Part shown: in pieces, positions 24,552-33,392 of the stretch
Position numbering within the stretch: the stretch's first letter is position 1
How the letters are laid out: every line of letters starts with the position of its first letter
Origin: Mycobacterium kyorinense
Lineage (GTDB): Bacteria > Actinomycetota > Actinomycetes > Mycobacteriales > Mycobacteriaceae
Direction of reading: 5' to 3'
Length of the DNA stretch: 64,000 nt
Assembly: GCF_002101735.1 (NCBI RefSeq)
Contig: NZ_LQPE01000164.1
Span: forward strand, 24,539 to 88,538
Made by a program: the position numbers and the translations under genes
The notes under the pieces: model-generated
What the model saw: only the letters and a program-made list of their open reading frames with translations
Databases searched by the model: none
Told to the model about the DNA's origin: nothing

Positions 24552-25496
24552 TCAGCCCAGTCGAAGGTAGGCCTGGATCGTCGTTGCGGTGGCGGTGGCG
24601 TGGGTGCGCACCAGGTCCGCGACCGTGTTGACCAGAAACAACCCACGGCCGGTGAGGGCGTCGGCGGTCGGCGCGCGGCGTCCGGCCAGCGGATCGTCGA
24701 GCCGACCCGCGTCGCTGGCCTCGCAGACGATATGGCCGTTGTACTGCCAGAAGGCCAGCCGGCAGACGCCTCCGGTGTGCTGCAGGCTGTTGGTGGCCAG
24801 CTCGGTGGCGATCAGCTGCAAGCTCGCGATGCCCTCGGGCGACAGACCCAGCCACCGCGCGTAGCGGGCGGCGAACGACCGCGCCGCGCTCAGATCTGCC
24901 AACTCTCGCACCGTGTAGGTGACGGCCATCGCGTCGCTGGGCAGCGGCAGGTTGTGGCGGGCCAGGGCGTCGTCGGGCGCATAGTCGGCGTTGTGGTCTG
25001 CCGTGCCGTCCCGCCATAGCAGCGGGTGGGTGCGACGCGCGTCGGCGAGAACATCCTGGTCGAGCCCGGCGGCGTCGTAGGGGCACAGCGCCGTCACCTC
25101 GCGGTCGGCGAAAAGCGTGTTGGCCAACGCCTCGTTCTCGACGCAGCCGGGGTATTCGTCGGCGCTGCGGCCGGGCCACACCGGCTCGCCGACCATGCGC
25201 ACCCGCCGATCGCGGTGCTTCTCGGCGAAGGTGCTCATCGCGCCCATCGCGCGGGCGGGGTTGCGCCCGACGTCGGCCATGTCGGCCATCGTCATGTCCG
25301 CGCAGGCATCGCCCAATCCGTCGCGAAGCAAGCCCAGGTGCCCCGCGGGGGCGGCCACCAATACCGGCTCGCTGTTGCGCAATCCGTCGAGAATGAACGG
25401 CACTACCCCAGCGAGGTATTCGCGCTCGCCGCGGTAGAACAGCGCCGAGTGCATGAAGCCCGCCGAGTCGACGCGTGGCTGATGCACAATTGCCAC
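24552..25496 (-). CDS. MEDS-domain sensor with anti-sigma-type ATPase domain
   Basis: 314 residues. The N-terminal half is a MEDS (DcmR-type sensory) domain: HSALFYRGEREYLAGVVPFI, later RMVGEPVWPGRSADEYP and ALCPYD. The C-terminal third is a GHKL ATPase of the RsbW/SpoIIAB kind: N-box ATELATNSLQHTGG and G-box GRGLFLVNTVADLV. There is no phospho-acceptor histidine domain, so it is likelier an anti-sigma/serine kinase switch than a histidine kinase. The start could be GTG 25496 (used) or the internal ATG at 25454. No sigma factor or antagonist gene is adjacent. Confidence 0.85.
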   Translation of the reverse strand: MAIVHQPRVDSAGFMHSALFYRGEREYLAGVVPFILDGLRNSEPVLVAAPAGHLGLLRDGLGDACADMTMADMADVGRNPARAMGAMSTFAEKHRDRRVRMVGEPVWPGRSADEYPGCVENEALANTLFADREVTALCPYDAAGLDQDVLADARRTHPLLWRDGTADHNADYAPDDALARHNLPLPSDAMAVTYTVRELADLSAARSFAARYARWLGLSPEGIASLQLIATELATNSLQHTGGVCRLAFWQYNGHIVCEASDAGRLDDPLAGRRAPTADALTGRGLFLVNTVADLVRTHATATATTIQAYLRLG

Positions 25497-25562
25497 CTCG
25501 ATCGCGTTGCCGGGACCCCCAACGGGGCTGAGACTACCCGGCTCCCCTGCCGTGATAAACCG

Positions 25563-26939
25563 CTAAAGCCACCACGACGCCGCGGCATCCAAATGGCGTC
25601 GGAGTCGGTGGCGGGCCAGGCTGTCGTCGCCGTCGGCGATGGCCTCGATGATCCGCCGGTGCGCATGCTGCACGTCGGCGAAATCACTGTGGCTCGGCGG
25701 CGTCTGCTCGCTGGCGGACCACTGCCGGCGGAACAGCTCGACGAGGATCCGCAGGAACAAGTCCAGCACGGCGTTGCCGGCCAGCTGCGCCATCCCGCTG
25801 TGAAACAGGAACTCTTCCAGGCCGGCCTTGCGGAGGTCGTCGCCGGTTTCGTCGATGAGTTGTCGATGCGTGTTGAGAAAGCTCCGCACGTCGGGGGCGT
25901 CGTGCCTGCTGACAACCTTTGCGACGTTGTCGATTTCGATGGCATCGCGCACCAGGCGCAGGTCGTCGCGGCTGGGTTCGCGGTATTGCAAGTACAACGC
26001 GATGGTGTCAATGCTGGCCTGCGCCTGTGGTTTTCCCACCACCAGCCCGCCGCCGGGCCCGCGGCGCATTCGCGCGATCGCGTGGTATTCGAGCAGCCGC
26101 ACTGCTTCGCGCAGCACCGAGCGGCTGACTCGATAGCGTTCCAGTAGCTGCACCTCGCTGCCGAGAATGGAGCCGACCTGCCAGCCGCCGGCGGCGATGT
26201 CGTCGCGGATCTCGGCCGCCAACACCTCGGCGCGCTTGGCCGGTGTGGCATCGGGGTTCGGTCTGCGCGGCCGACCGGGCTTGTGGTGTTGTCGCAGCCA
26301 CGTCGTCACCGACTCGATGTGACGCTCGCTGAGCGTCTTGGCCCGCGCCGAGTCGCCGGCGGTGACGGCAGCGACGATCTCGGCGTGCTCTGCGCGGGTG
26401 CGGTCCAGCGCCTGGGCGTCCGCGCGCGAACCGCGGGCGAATTGCGCGGTCAGCCGCATCAGGATGTCGATAAACAGTTGCAGCGCGGGGTTTTTGGATT
26501 GCTCGGCCAGCGCCGTGTGGAATTCGCGCTGCGACGGCGTCGTCAGCACGGCGCGCAGCCGTCCGATGCCGGTCTCGTCGATCCGCTCGGCAGCCAGCAC
26601 CGCCGCCAACGGTTCGAGCAGCAGACGCGCCTGCAGCAGAACGTCGATCGTGGTGCCCTGGTACTCGAGGTAGATGACGACAGCTTTGGTTGCCGCGGCG
26701 GCGTCCGGCTCGCAAACCAGCAGTCCCCCGCCGGGTCCGCGGCGCATGCGCGCGACCTGGTGGTGTTCGACCAGGCGCACGGCTTCGCGCAGTACCGACC
26801 GGCTGACCTGGTAGCGCTGTTGAAGTGCCTGCTCGGATCCCAGCGATTCGCCGATCGGCCAGCCGCGGCGAATGATGTCCGCCTCGATGCGCCGGGCGAT
26901 CTGGGCGGCCCGCTTGTCGGGGCGCAGCTGCGCATTCAA
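25563..26939 (-). CDS. Tandem-fused GntR/FadR regulator
   Basis: 458 residues made of two complete FadR-type regulators in one chain. Each half has a winged helix (RYQVSRSVLREAVRLVEHHQ near 41; RYRVSRSVLREAVRLLEYHA near 268) followed by RMRRGPGGGL and a helical ligand domain. The second ligand domain ends in HAHRRIIEAIADGDDSLAR. TTG 26939 is the only start in frame close to the first domain. Same position as Rv3060c. It lies 22 bp after the thiolase-like gene in the same direction, so it probably regulates the lipid cluster. The fusion acts as a built-in dimer. Confidence 0.88.
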   Translation of the reverse strand: MNAQLRPDKRAAQIARRIEADIIRRGWPIGESLGSEQALQQRYQVSRSVLREAVRLVEHHQVARMRRGPGGGLLVCEPDAAAATKAVVIYLEYQGTTIDVLLQARLLLEPLAAVLAAERIDETGIGRLRAVLTTPSQREFHTALAEQSKNPALQLFIDILMRLTAQFARGSRADAQALDRTRAEHAEIVAAVTAGDSARAKTLSERHIESVTTWLRQHHKPGRPRRPNPDATPAKRAEVLAAEIRDDIAAGGWQVGSILGSEVQLLERYRVSRSVLREAVRLLEYHAIARMRRGPGGGLVVGKPQAQASIDTIALYLQYREPSRDDLRLVRDAIEIDNVAKVVSRHDAPDVRSFLNTHRQLIDETGDDLRKAGLEEFLFHSGMAQLAGNAVLDLFLRILVELFRRQWSASEQTPPSHSDFADVQHAHRRIIEAIADGDDSLARHRLRRHLDAAASWWL

Positions 26940-26961
26940 TTGCGCAGCACCCCAACGGTTC

Positions 26962-28110
26962 TCAGCATGTCAGCAGCATGCAGCCAGCGATCGGGCCGCC
27001 ACCCGCGGCGACGACCGCGACCTGCGGGCGGCGCGGCACCTGCCGCTCACCCGCCTGACCGCGCAGCTGCAGGCAGGCTTCGTGCAGCACCCAATAGCCG
27101 TGCATGCGTCCGGCCGACAGTTGGCCGCCGTAGGTGTTCAGCGGCAGCACGCCGTCGAGGGCGATCCGCTCGGCGCCCTCGACAAACGGGCCGGCCTCTC
27201 CGTCACCGCAGATGCCCAATGCTTCCAGCCACGCCAGCGTGAGAAACGTGAAGCCGTCGTACAACTCGGCGATCTCGATATCGGCCGGCGCCAGGTATGT
27301 CCGCGACCACATCTGCGCCGCTGCGTCGGTAGCCGCCATCTTCGGGTAGTCGGGCCGGTGGAACCAGCCACCGGCACCGTCGGACCCGCCGATGGCCTCC
27401 ACAGCGACCGGCGGCTGCGGGCAGTCGCTGGCGTATTCCGCGGCCGAAACCACCACCGCGATCGACCCGTCGACCGGGACGTCGCAATCCAGCAGCCCGA
27501 ACGGCGAGGAGACCGGCCGCGCGGCCAGGTAGTCGGCCATGGTGAGCGGTTCGCGGTACACCGCAAGCGGATTCAGCGCGGCGTTGCGCCGGCTGTTGAT
27601 CGCCAGCCAGCCTAGCTGCTCCTTGGTGGTCCCGTAGAGGTGCATGTGCCGGCGGCAGTGCATCGCCAGCCAGTTCGCAGCTGAATAGGCATGCGCGGCA
27701 AGGAGTTCGACGACGTCGTCCATTCCGCCGATGCTCGGCTGTTCGCCCTGCGCATTGGCCGGCACTGAGCCACCGATCATCTGGACCGTTCGATAGACCA
27801 GCACATGGCGGGCCTGTTTGTCCGCGACCGCCTGACAGGCCGACATCACCGGTGTCAGCAGGCCGGCGGCGCCGAACCCGGATTTGTAGTCGACTGCGTC
27901 GATGCCGAGCGCGGCGGCGACTTCGGGCACCGGGGTATCGCCCAGACTGGCGACGCCATCGATGTCGTCGGCGCGCAGTCCGGCATCGGCGATGGCGGCG
28001 CGCACCGCCTCGCAAGTGAGTGCCAGGCCGGGAATGCCGGTGCGACGGCCGATTCGGGAGATACCGATTCCCGACAGGATCGCGTGCTTCTCGAAGTGTC
28101 GGCTTGGCAC
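26962..28110 (-). CDS. Thiolase-like lipid-transfer protein (Ltp/SCP-x type)
   Basis: 382 residues from GTG 28110 (MPSRHFEKHAILSGIG). Thiolase-fold segments: GISRIGRRTGIPGLALTCEA, MADYLAARPVSSPFGLLDCD, IAELYDGFTFLTLAWLEALG, LNTYGGQLSAGRMHGY. The N-terminal nucleophile segment of true thiolases is not evident here (SGFGAAGLLTPVMSACQA), as in Ltp2-like aldolases. Those enzymes work with a DUF35 partner, and a DUF35 gene lies divergently 23 bp away. Likely reaction: retro-aldol or acyl-transfer chemistry on a lipid or sterol CoA ester. Start choice fits a leaderless transcript. Confidence 0.85.
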   Translation of the reverse strand: MPSRHFEKHAILSGIGISRIGRRTGIPGLALTCEAVRAAIADAGLRADDIDGVASLGDTPVPEVAAALGIDAVDYKSGFGAAGLLTPVMSACQAVADKQARHVLVYRTVQMIGGSVPANAQGEQPSIGGMDDVVELLAAHAYSAANWLAMHCRRHMHLYGTTKEQLGWLAINSRRNAALNPLAVYREPLTMADYLAARPVSSPFGLLDCDVPVDGSIAVVVSAAEYASDCPQPPVAVEAIGGSDGAGGWFHRPDYPKMAATDAAAQMWSRTYLAPADIEIAELYDGFTFLTLAWLEALGICGDGEAGPFVEGAERIALDGVLPLNTYGGQLSAGRMHGYWVLHEACLQLRGQAGERQVPRRPQVAVVAAGGGPIAGCMLLTC

Positions 28111-28133
28111 CAAAAGAGTGTACTGTATTGCGG
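28111..28133. promoter_or_regulatory. 23-bp bidirectional promoter, apparently leaderless both ways
   Basis: On the plus strand TACTGT (28121-28126) is 7 nt before GTG 28134. On the minus strand TACACT (28122-28117) is 6 nt before GTG 28110. Both are the usual -10 to start distance for leaderless mycobacterial mRNAs. The sequence AAAGAGTGTACT (28113-28124) recurs exactly at the fadE22 promoter. Confidence 0.6.
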
Positions 28134-28511
28134 GTGTCGGACCGGAGGTTACTCGTCGAGCATTGCGACGAATGCGCCCGCTGGGTGCACCCCCCGGCCG
28201 GCACGTGCCCCGATTGCGGCGGCCCGCTGGCCGCCCGGCCGGTATCCGGACGCGGCACGGTGTTCACCTACACGGTCAACTACCACCCGTACAACCCCGA
28301 TGTGCCGACCCCGTACGTGATCGCGATCGTCGAGCTGGACGAGCCGGCAGGGCTTCGGGTGGCCGCCAATATCGTTGACTGCGAACCCGATTCGGTGCAC
28401 TGCGGAATGCCGGTCGAGGTGCGGTTCCAAGCGCGAGCAGACAGAGAATCGCACGCGCCGGGCCATTTTGATGCGAGTCTGCGTCTGCTCGCGGTGCCAA
28501 CGCCTATTTGA
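28134..28511 (+). CDS. DUF35 OB-fold/zinc-ribbon acyl-CoA-associated protein
   Basis: 125 residues from GTG 28134. A rubredoxin-like zinc ribbon (HCDECARWVHPPAGTCPDCG, two C-x2-C pairs) is followed by an OB-fold with GRGTVFTYTVNYHPYN and PYVIAIVELDE. DUF35 proteins partner thiolase-like enzymes, for example ChsH2 with Ltp2 in cholesterol side-chain removal. The divergent thiolase-like gene is the obvious partner. The 3' end overlaps the convergent fadE22 by 8 bp. Confidence 0.9.
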   Translation: MSDRRLLVEHCDECARWVHPPAGTCPDCGGPLAARPVSGRGTVFTYTVNYHPYNPDVPTPYVIAIVELDEPAGLRVAANIVDCEPDSVHCGMPVEVRFQARADRESHAPGHFDASLRLLAVPTPI

Positions 28512-30669
28512 TCAGCGGGTCGCGCGGCATGCCGAGAATCCGCTCGGCGATCTGGTTGCGGGTGACCTCCGAGGTGCCGCCGGCAATGGCCATCCCACGC
28601 GCACCCATCAGCATGCGGCTGACCAGTCCGGCCGGCCCGTCGGCCAACGCGATCTCGGGTCCCAGCAGCGCCGCGCCGATCGCGGCCCCCTCGCCCATGT
28701 GCTCGGCCAGCGTGAGTTTGGTGATGTTGCCTTCGGGCCCCGGGCCCGCTCCCTCGATGCTGCGCGCGGCGCGGCGCAGGTTCAGCAGCCGCAGCGCGTG
28801 TTCGCCGGCGAGGAAGGCGCCGACGCGAACCGTCGCGCCCGCCAACCGATCTCCGCGCTGCTGGGCCAGCCCCACGAGTTGCGCGCCGACGCCCTGGTAG
28901 TACGACGTGCCGCCGCCGATGCTCACCCGCTCGTTGCCCAGCGTCGCCCGGGCCACCGTCCATCCGGTGTTGGGTTCGCCGACGACATCCTCGTCGGGAA
29001 CGAACACGTCGTTGAAGAACACCTCGTTGAAGTCGGAGCCGCCGGTGATCTGGCGCAGCGGCCGCACCTCGACGCCGGGCGCCTTCATGTCGACGATCAC
29101 CGTGGTGATGCCGGCATGCTTGGGCGCGTCCCGGTCAGTGCGCACCGTCGCCAGGCCGCGACGGCAATAGTGGGCGCCGCTGGTCCACACCTTCTGCCCG
29201 TTGATCTTCCAGCCGCCGTCGACGCGAGTAGCCCGGGTCTTGATGCCCGCCGCGTCCGATCCGGCATCGGGCTCGGAGAAGAGCTGGCACCAGATCTCCT
29301 CTTGACGCAGTGCCTTCTCGACGAATCTCTCGATCTGCGAAGGGGTTCCGTGCTGGATGAGCGTCAGGATGACCCATCCGGTGATCTGGTAGTCCGGTCG
29401 CTTGATGCCCGCCGCGGCGAACTCCTGCTCGATCACCAGTTGCTCGACGGCGTCGGCGGCCAGACCCCACGGCTTGGGCCAGTGCGGCATCACGTACCCG
29501 GTAGCGATCAGCCGGTCCAGTTGCCCCTTTTTGTCCAGCGCGGCGATCTCGGCGACATCGGCACGCACCCGGGCGCGCAGTTCTTCGGCCTCCGGCGGTA
29601 GGTCAAGGCTGTTGGCCCGGGTGACCCCGGCCGCGGTGCGGTCGAAGACGTCCTGGGCGGGCGCGTCGCCGCCGAACAGCGCCCGGGCGGCCAGCGCACG
29701 GCGCAGATGCAGGTGCGCGTCGTGCTCCCAGGTGAACCCGATGCCGCCGTGCACCTGGATGTTCAGCTCGGCGTTGCGCGCGTAGGCCGGGAACGCCAGC
29801 GTGGCGGCGACGGCCGCCGCCAGCCGGAACTGCTCCTCGTCTTCGCCCGCTGCCCGCGAGGCGTCCCATACCGCGGCGGTCGCCGACTCTGCGCCCACCA
29901 GCATGTTGGCGCAATGATGTTTCACCGCTTGGAAAGTGGCGATGGTGCGGCCGAATTGCTGGCGCACTTTGGCATAGTCGACCGCGGCGTCGACGCAGTC
30001 CGACGCGCCGCCGACCGCCTCGGCGGCCAACAGTGTGCGGGCCCGGGCCAGCGCGGATTCCCGGGCGCCCGGCAGGATGTCGTCGTCGCTGACGCGGACG
30101 TTGCGCAGCGTCACCCGCCCCGAGCGCCGGGTCGGGTCGAGGTTGTCGGGCACCTCGACCGTCACGCCGTCGCGGCCGCGGTCCAGCAGCAGTACGTCGT
30201 CGCCCGCGGCGATCAGCAACAGCTCGGCGAGCCCGGCGCCCAACACGATTCCGGCGTCGCCGTCGGCGACTCCGCCGTCGACCCGCACGTCACCGCCGAG
30301 GCCGACACCGGCCGTGACGGTGCCGTCGATCAGCCCGGGCAGCAGCCGCCGCTTCTGCGCGTCGGTGCCGTCCTTGGCGACGACGGCCGACGTGATCACC
30401 GTCGGCACGAACGGTCCCGGCGCCACGGCGCGGCCGAGCTCTTCGATCACCACGACGAGTTCGGGTAGGCCGTATCCCGAGCCGCCATGCTCCTCGCCGA
30501 TATGTAGGCCGAGCCAGCCGAGTTCGACGAGATCCTGCCAGAACGGTGGGCGTGACTCGTCGGGCGAATCAAGAAGTGAGCGCGCCGCCCAGCGCGCCTT
30601 CTGCGAGGTCAAGAATGCGCGGGCCACCTCGGCGAGTTCGCGATGGTCGTCGGTCAATGCGATACCCAT
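28504..30669 (-). CDS. fadE22: Double-domain acyl-CoA dehydrogenase FadE22
   Basis: 721 residues: two acyl-CoA dehydrogenase folds in one chain (about 1-340 and 360-721), the same size as Rv3061c. First half: GWLGLHIGEEHGGSGYGLPE, then VHGGIGFTWEHDAHL. Second half: FSEPDAGSDAAGIKTRA (flavin/substrate loop), VDGGWKINGQKVWTSGA, and the terminal AGGTSEVTRNQIAERILGMP. It introduces a 2,3-double bond into acyl- or steroid-CoA. ATG 30669 follows GAGGAGG. It shares its promoter motif with the thiolase/DUF35 promoter. Fused dehydrogenases of this kind replace the usual heteromeric FadE pairs in sterol and lipid catabolism. Confidence 0.95.
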   Translation of the reverse strand: MGIALTDDHRELAEVARAFLTSQKARWAARSLLDSPDESRPPFWQDLVELGWLGLHIGEEHGGSGYGLPELVVVIEELGRAVAPGPFVPTVITSAVVAKDGTDAQKRRLLPGLIDGTVTAGVGLGGDVRVDGGVADGDAGIVLGAGLAELLLIAAGDDVLLLDRGRDGVTVEVPDNLDPTRRSGRVTLRNVRVSDDDILPGARESALARARTLLAAEAVGGASDCVDAAVDYAKVRQQFGRTIATFQAVKHHCANMLVGAESATAAVWDASRAAGEDEEQFRLAAAVAATLAFPAYARNAELNIQVHGGIGFTWEHDAHLHLRRALAARALFGGDAPAQDVFDRTAAGVTRANSLDLPPEAEELRARVRADVAEIAALDKKGQLDRLIATGYVMPHWPKPWGLAADAVEQLVIEQEFAAAGIKRPDYQITGWVILTLIQHGTPSQIERFVEKALRQEEIWCQLFSEPDAGSDAAGIKTRATRVDGGWKINGQKVWTSGAHYCRRGLATVRTDRDAPKHAGITTVIVDMKAPGVEVRPLRQITGGSDFNEVFFNDVFVPDEDVVGEPNTGWTVARATLGNERVSIGGGTSYYQGVGAQLVGLAQQRGDRLAGATVRVGAFLAGEHALRLLNLRRAARSIEGAGPGPEGNITKLTLAEHMGEGAAIGAALLGPEIALADGPAGLVSRMLMGARGMAIAGGTSEVTRNQIAERILGMPRDPLIK

Positions 30670-30700
30670 CAGGGGGCCTCCTCGTCGATGTGCGCCGACT

Positions 30701-30712
30701 AAAGAGTGTACT
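30701..30712 (-). promoter_or_regulatory. fadE22 promoter motif shared with the thiolase/DUF35 promoter
   Basis: AAAGAGTGTACT on the plus strand is identical to 28113-28124. Read toward fadE22 it is AGTACACTCTTT, with TACACT as a -10, about 37 bp before the start codon. Shared by two promoters of one catabolic cluster, it may hold an operator half-site besides the -10. Confidence 0.5.
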
Positions 30713-30726
30713 TAATCCAGGCCGGG

Positions 30727-30790
30727 CCGCGAGACAGAAGCCAGGGCTGTGAGCCAGCGCAGGAGCACGACCCTGGCGTCTGTCTCGCGG
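30727..30790. terminator. Strong 20-bp hairpin after the SDR gene
   Basis: Arms 30727-30746 and 30771-30790 pair with a single mismatch around a 24-nt loop. It lies 8 bp past the stop of the SDR gene and before the fadE22 promoter, so it separates the two transcripts. Confidence 0.8.
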
Positions 30791-30798
30791 CCAATCCT

Positions 30799-31563
30799 CT
30801 ACTTGGGCGCGAACCGCTGCCCGGCGTCCAGGCGCAGGCACTGCCCGTTGAGCATCGGGTTGTCCACGATGGCCGCGACCAGCTTGGCGTATTCCTCCGG
30901 GCGGCCCAGCCTCTTCGGGAAAGCCGCGTCCTTGGTCAGCGCGATGGCGTAGTCGTCGGGAATGCCTTTGGTGAGCCCGGTCGCGAACAGGCTGGGCGCA
31001 ATCGCGAGCACGCGGATGCCCATCGAGCCGAGGTCGCGCGCCATCGTCAGGCACATGCCGGCGATGCCCGCTTTGGCCGCGGTGTAGGCGACTTGGCCGA
31101 TCTGGCCTTCGAACGCCGCGATCGAGGCGGTGTTGATGATGACGCCGCGCTCTTCGTCTTCGGGTTCGTTCTTGGCCATGTGCGCGGCCGCCAGCCGGCT
31201 GATGTTGAACGTGGCGATGAGATTGAGATCGATGACCGATTGGAAGGATTCGAGGTCGTGCGGGCCGGACTTGGACAGCGTCCGCTTGGCGATACCGCCG
31301 CCGGCCGTCGTGACCACCACGTGCAGGCCGCCGAGAGCGTCGACCGCGGCCTGCAGCGTCTCCTCGGTGCCGGCGAAGTCGGTCACGTCGACCGGGTAGA
31401 ACGTGCCGCCTCCTTTGAGGCCCGCGGCCACGTCCTTGCCGTCGGAGCCCTCGCGGTCGAGTACCGCGACGCTTGCCCCGCGCTCGGCCAGCAGTTCGGC
31501 GGTCGCGCGCCCCATGCCCGACGCGCCGCCGATGACGACGACCTTCTTGCCGTTGATCTCCAT
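30799..31563 (-). CDS. 3-Hydroxyacyl-CoA dehydrogenase-type SDR (17beta-HSD10-like)
   Basis: 254 residues. NAD-binding VVIGGASGMGRATAELLAE; acidic D36-like residue after the second strand (VLDREGSDGKDV) indicates NAD(H). Catalytic segment NTASIAAFEGQIGQVAYTAA followed by K, Tyr-x3-Lys. C-terminal LNGQCLRLDAGQRFAPK is typical of type II 3-hydroxyacyl-CoA dehydrogenases. ATG 31563 is followed by MEINGKKVVV. It fits the beta-oxidation-like set with fadE22, thiolase-like and DUF35 genes. Confidence 0.9.
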   Translation of the reverse strand: MEINGKKVVVIGGASGMGRATAELLAERGASVAVLDREGSDGKDVAAGLKGGGTFYPVDVTDFAGTEETLQAAVDALGGLHVVVTTAGGGIAKRTLSKSGPHDLESFQSVIDLNLIATFNISRLAAAHMAKNEPEDEERGVIINTASIAAFEGQIGQVAYTAAKAGIAGMCLTMARDLGSMGIRVLAIAPSLFATGLTKGIPDDYAIALTKDAAFPKRLGRPEEYAKLVAAIVDNPMLNGQCLRLDAGQRFAPK

Positions 31564-31647
31564 TCAAACCTCCTTGTTTGACCCGTTGCCACAGCACGCT
31601 ATCGCGAGGGCCCAGGGACTTGTCGGCCAGGCATGTCAAGCTGAGCT

Positions 31648-33189
31648 GTGCTGCTGATCGACGTGGCGACAACCTCGGCCGACGTGGGCGGCGCTTCGGC
31701 GCGGCGGGCCAAGATCGCTCGGATCGCCGAGCTACTGGCCCAGCTCAAGTCCCAACCCCAACTGGTCGGCATCGTCGTCTCATGGCTTTCGGGTGAGCTG
31801 CCGCAACGCCAAATCGGTGTCGGCTGGGCCAGTTTGCGTTCGCTGCCCGCTGCCGCCAAGCACCCGAGCCTGACCGTCGCCGACGTCGACGCCACCTTCT
31901 CGGCGATACGTGCGATCTCGGGAACGGGATCACAGGCGCGCCGCGCTACCGTCGTCGCGGACCTGTTCGCTGCCGCCACCGAGACCGAGCAGACGTTTCT
32001 TCACAAGTTGCTGACGGGCGAGCTGCGCCAGGGCGCGCTGGCCGGCGTGATGGCCGACGCCGTCGCCCAGGCCGCGCAACTTCCGGGCGCCGCGGTGCGG
32101 CGCGCGGCGATGCTCGGCGGAGACCTGCCCGCCGTGGCCGCCGCAGCACTGACCGGCGGCGAGGCGGCGCTGGATTCGTTCACGCTGCGGGTGGGCCAGC
32201 CGGTGGGTCCGATGCTGGCGCAGACTGCGGCCAGCGTTGCCGATGCACTCGAAAGACTCGGCGGCACAGCGGTTTTCGAAGCAAAGCTGGATGGTGCGCG
32301 GGTGCAGATTCATCGGGCCGGCGACCAGGTCACCATCTACACCCGTAGCCTCGACGACGTCACCGCCCGGCTGCCCGAGGTGGTCGAGGCGACGCTGGCG
32401 CTGCCGGTCACCGACCTCATCGCCGACGCGGAGGCCATCGCCCTGCGGCCCGACAACCGGCCGCAGCCCTTTCAGGTCACCGGGTCGCGGTTCGGGCGAT
32501 CGGTCGACGTCGCGGCGGCTCGCGCGGCGCACGAGTTGTCGGTGTTCTACTTCGACGTCTTGCACCGCGACGGTGTCGACCTGCTCGACGCGCCGACCAC
32601 CGAGCGCATCGAGGTGCTCGACGACCTCGTGCCCGCGCACAACCGGGTCGATCGGCTGATCACGGACGACCCGGCGGCCGCGGCGGACTTCCTGGACGCG
32701 ACGTTGGCTGCCGGGCATGAAGGGGTGATGGCCAAGTCGCCGACGGCGCCGTACGAGGCGGGGCGCCGCGGCGCCGGCTGGCTCAAGGTCAAACCGGTGC
32801 ACACCCTCGACCTGGTGGTGCTGGCCGTCGAGTGGGGATCGGGACGGCGCAGCGGCAAGCTGTCGAATATCCACCTGGGCGCCCGCGATCCGGTGAGCGG
32901 CGGCTTTGTGATGCTGGGCAAAACGTTCAAGGGCATGACCGACGCCATGCTGGACTGGCAGACCGCGCGATTCCGGGAACTGGCGGTCGGCAGCACCGAT
33001 GGTTACGTCGTGCGATTGCGGCCCGAGCAGGTGGTCGAGATCGCGTTCGACGGGCTGCAGCGCTCGTCACGCTATCCCGGTGGGCTTGCGCTGCGGTTCG
33101 CCCGGGTGCTGCGCTACCGCGACGACAAGGGCCCCGCCGAGGCCGACACCATCGACACCGTGCGCGCCCTCTACGACCAAAACGGCTGA
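31648..33189 (+). CDS. ligB: ATP-dependent DNA ligase LigB
   Basis: 513 residues, GTG 31648. N-terminal DNA-binding domain (about 1-190), then the adenylation domain with K213 in FEAKLDGARVQIHR, motif IADAEAIAL, motif EGVMAKSPTAPYEAGRRGAG with its lysine, and motif V GWLKVKPVHTLDLVV. The OB domain follows to the C-terminus (SSRYPGGLALRFARVLRYRD). Same position and size as Rv3062. Seals nicks with ATP; non-essential alongside the NAD ligase LigA in mycobacteria. Confidence 0.96.
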   Translation: MLLIDVATTSADVGGASARRAKIARIAELLAQLKSQPQLVGIVVSWLSGELPQRQIGVGWASLRSLPAAAKHPSLTVADVDATFSAIRAISGTGSQARRATVVADLFAAATETEQTFLHKLLTGELRQGALAGVMADAVAQAAQLPGAAVRRAAMLGGDLPAVAAAALTGGEAALDSFTLRVGQPVGPMLAQTAASVADALERLGGTAVFEAKLDGARVQIHRAGDQVTIYTRSLDDVTARLPEVVEATLALPVTDLIADAEAIALRPDNRPQPFQVTGSRFGRSVDVAAARAAHELSVFYFDVLHRDGVDLLDAPTTERIEVLDDLVPAHNRVDRLITDDPAAAADFLDATLAAGHEGVMAKSPTAPYEAGRRGAGWLKVKPVHTLDLVVLAVEWGSGRRSGKLSNIHLGARDPVSGGFVMLGKTFKGMTDAMLDWQTARFRELAVGSTDGYVVRLRPEQVVEIAFDGLQRSSRYPGGLALRFARVLRYRDDKGPAEADTIDTVRALYDQNG

Positions 33190-33392
33190 GCCGGGCACGT
33201 TTTCATAGCCGGCGCACAGGTTCGGCTCATCAGGTAGAAAGTCTGGACCGGTGTGATCGGAGACCGGTCGACACTGTGCCGGGCCCAAATGACGGGCTTG
33301 GTGGCCGATCCCTAGCAGAATGCCCTTAGAAGGACGACCGGACGCAGACACGATTGCCCTGGTTTCCGTAACGACCCGAGCGAAAGGCCCAG

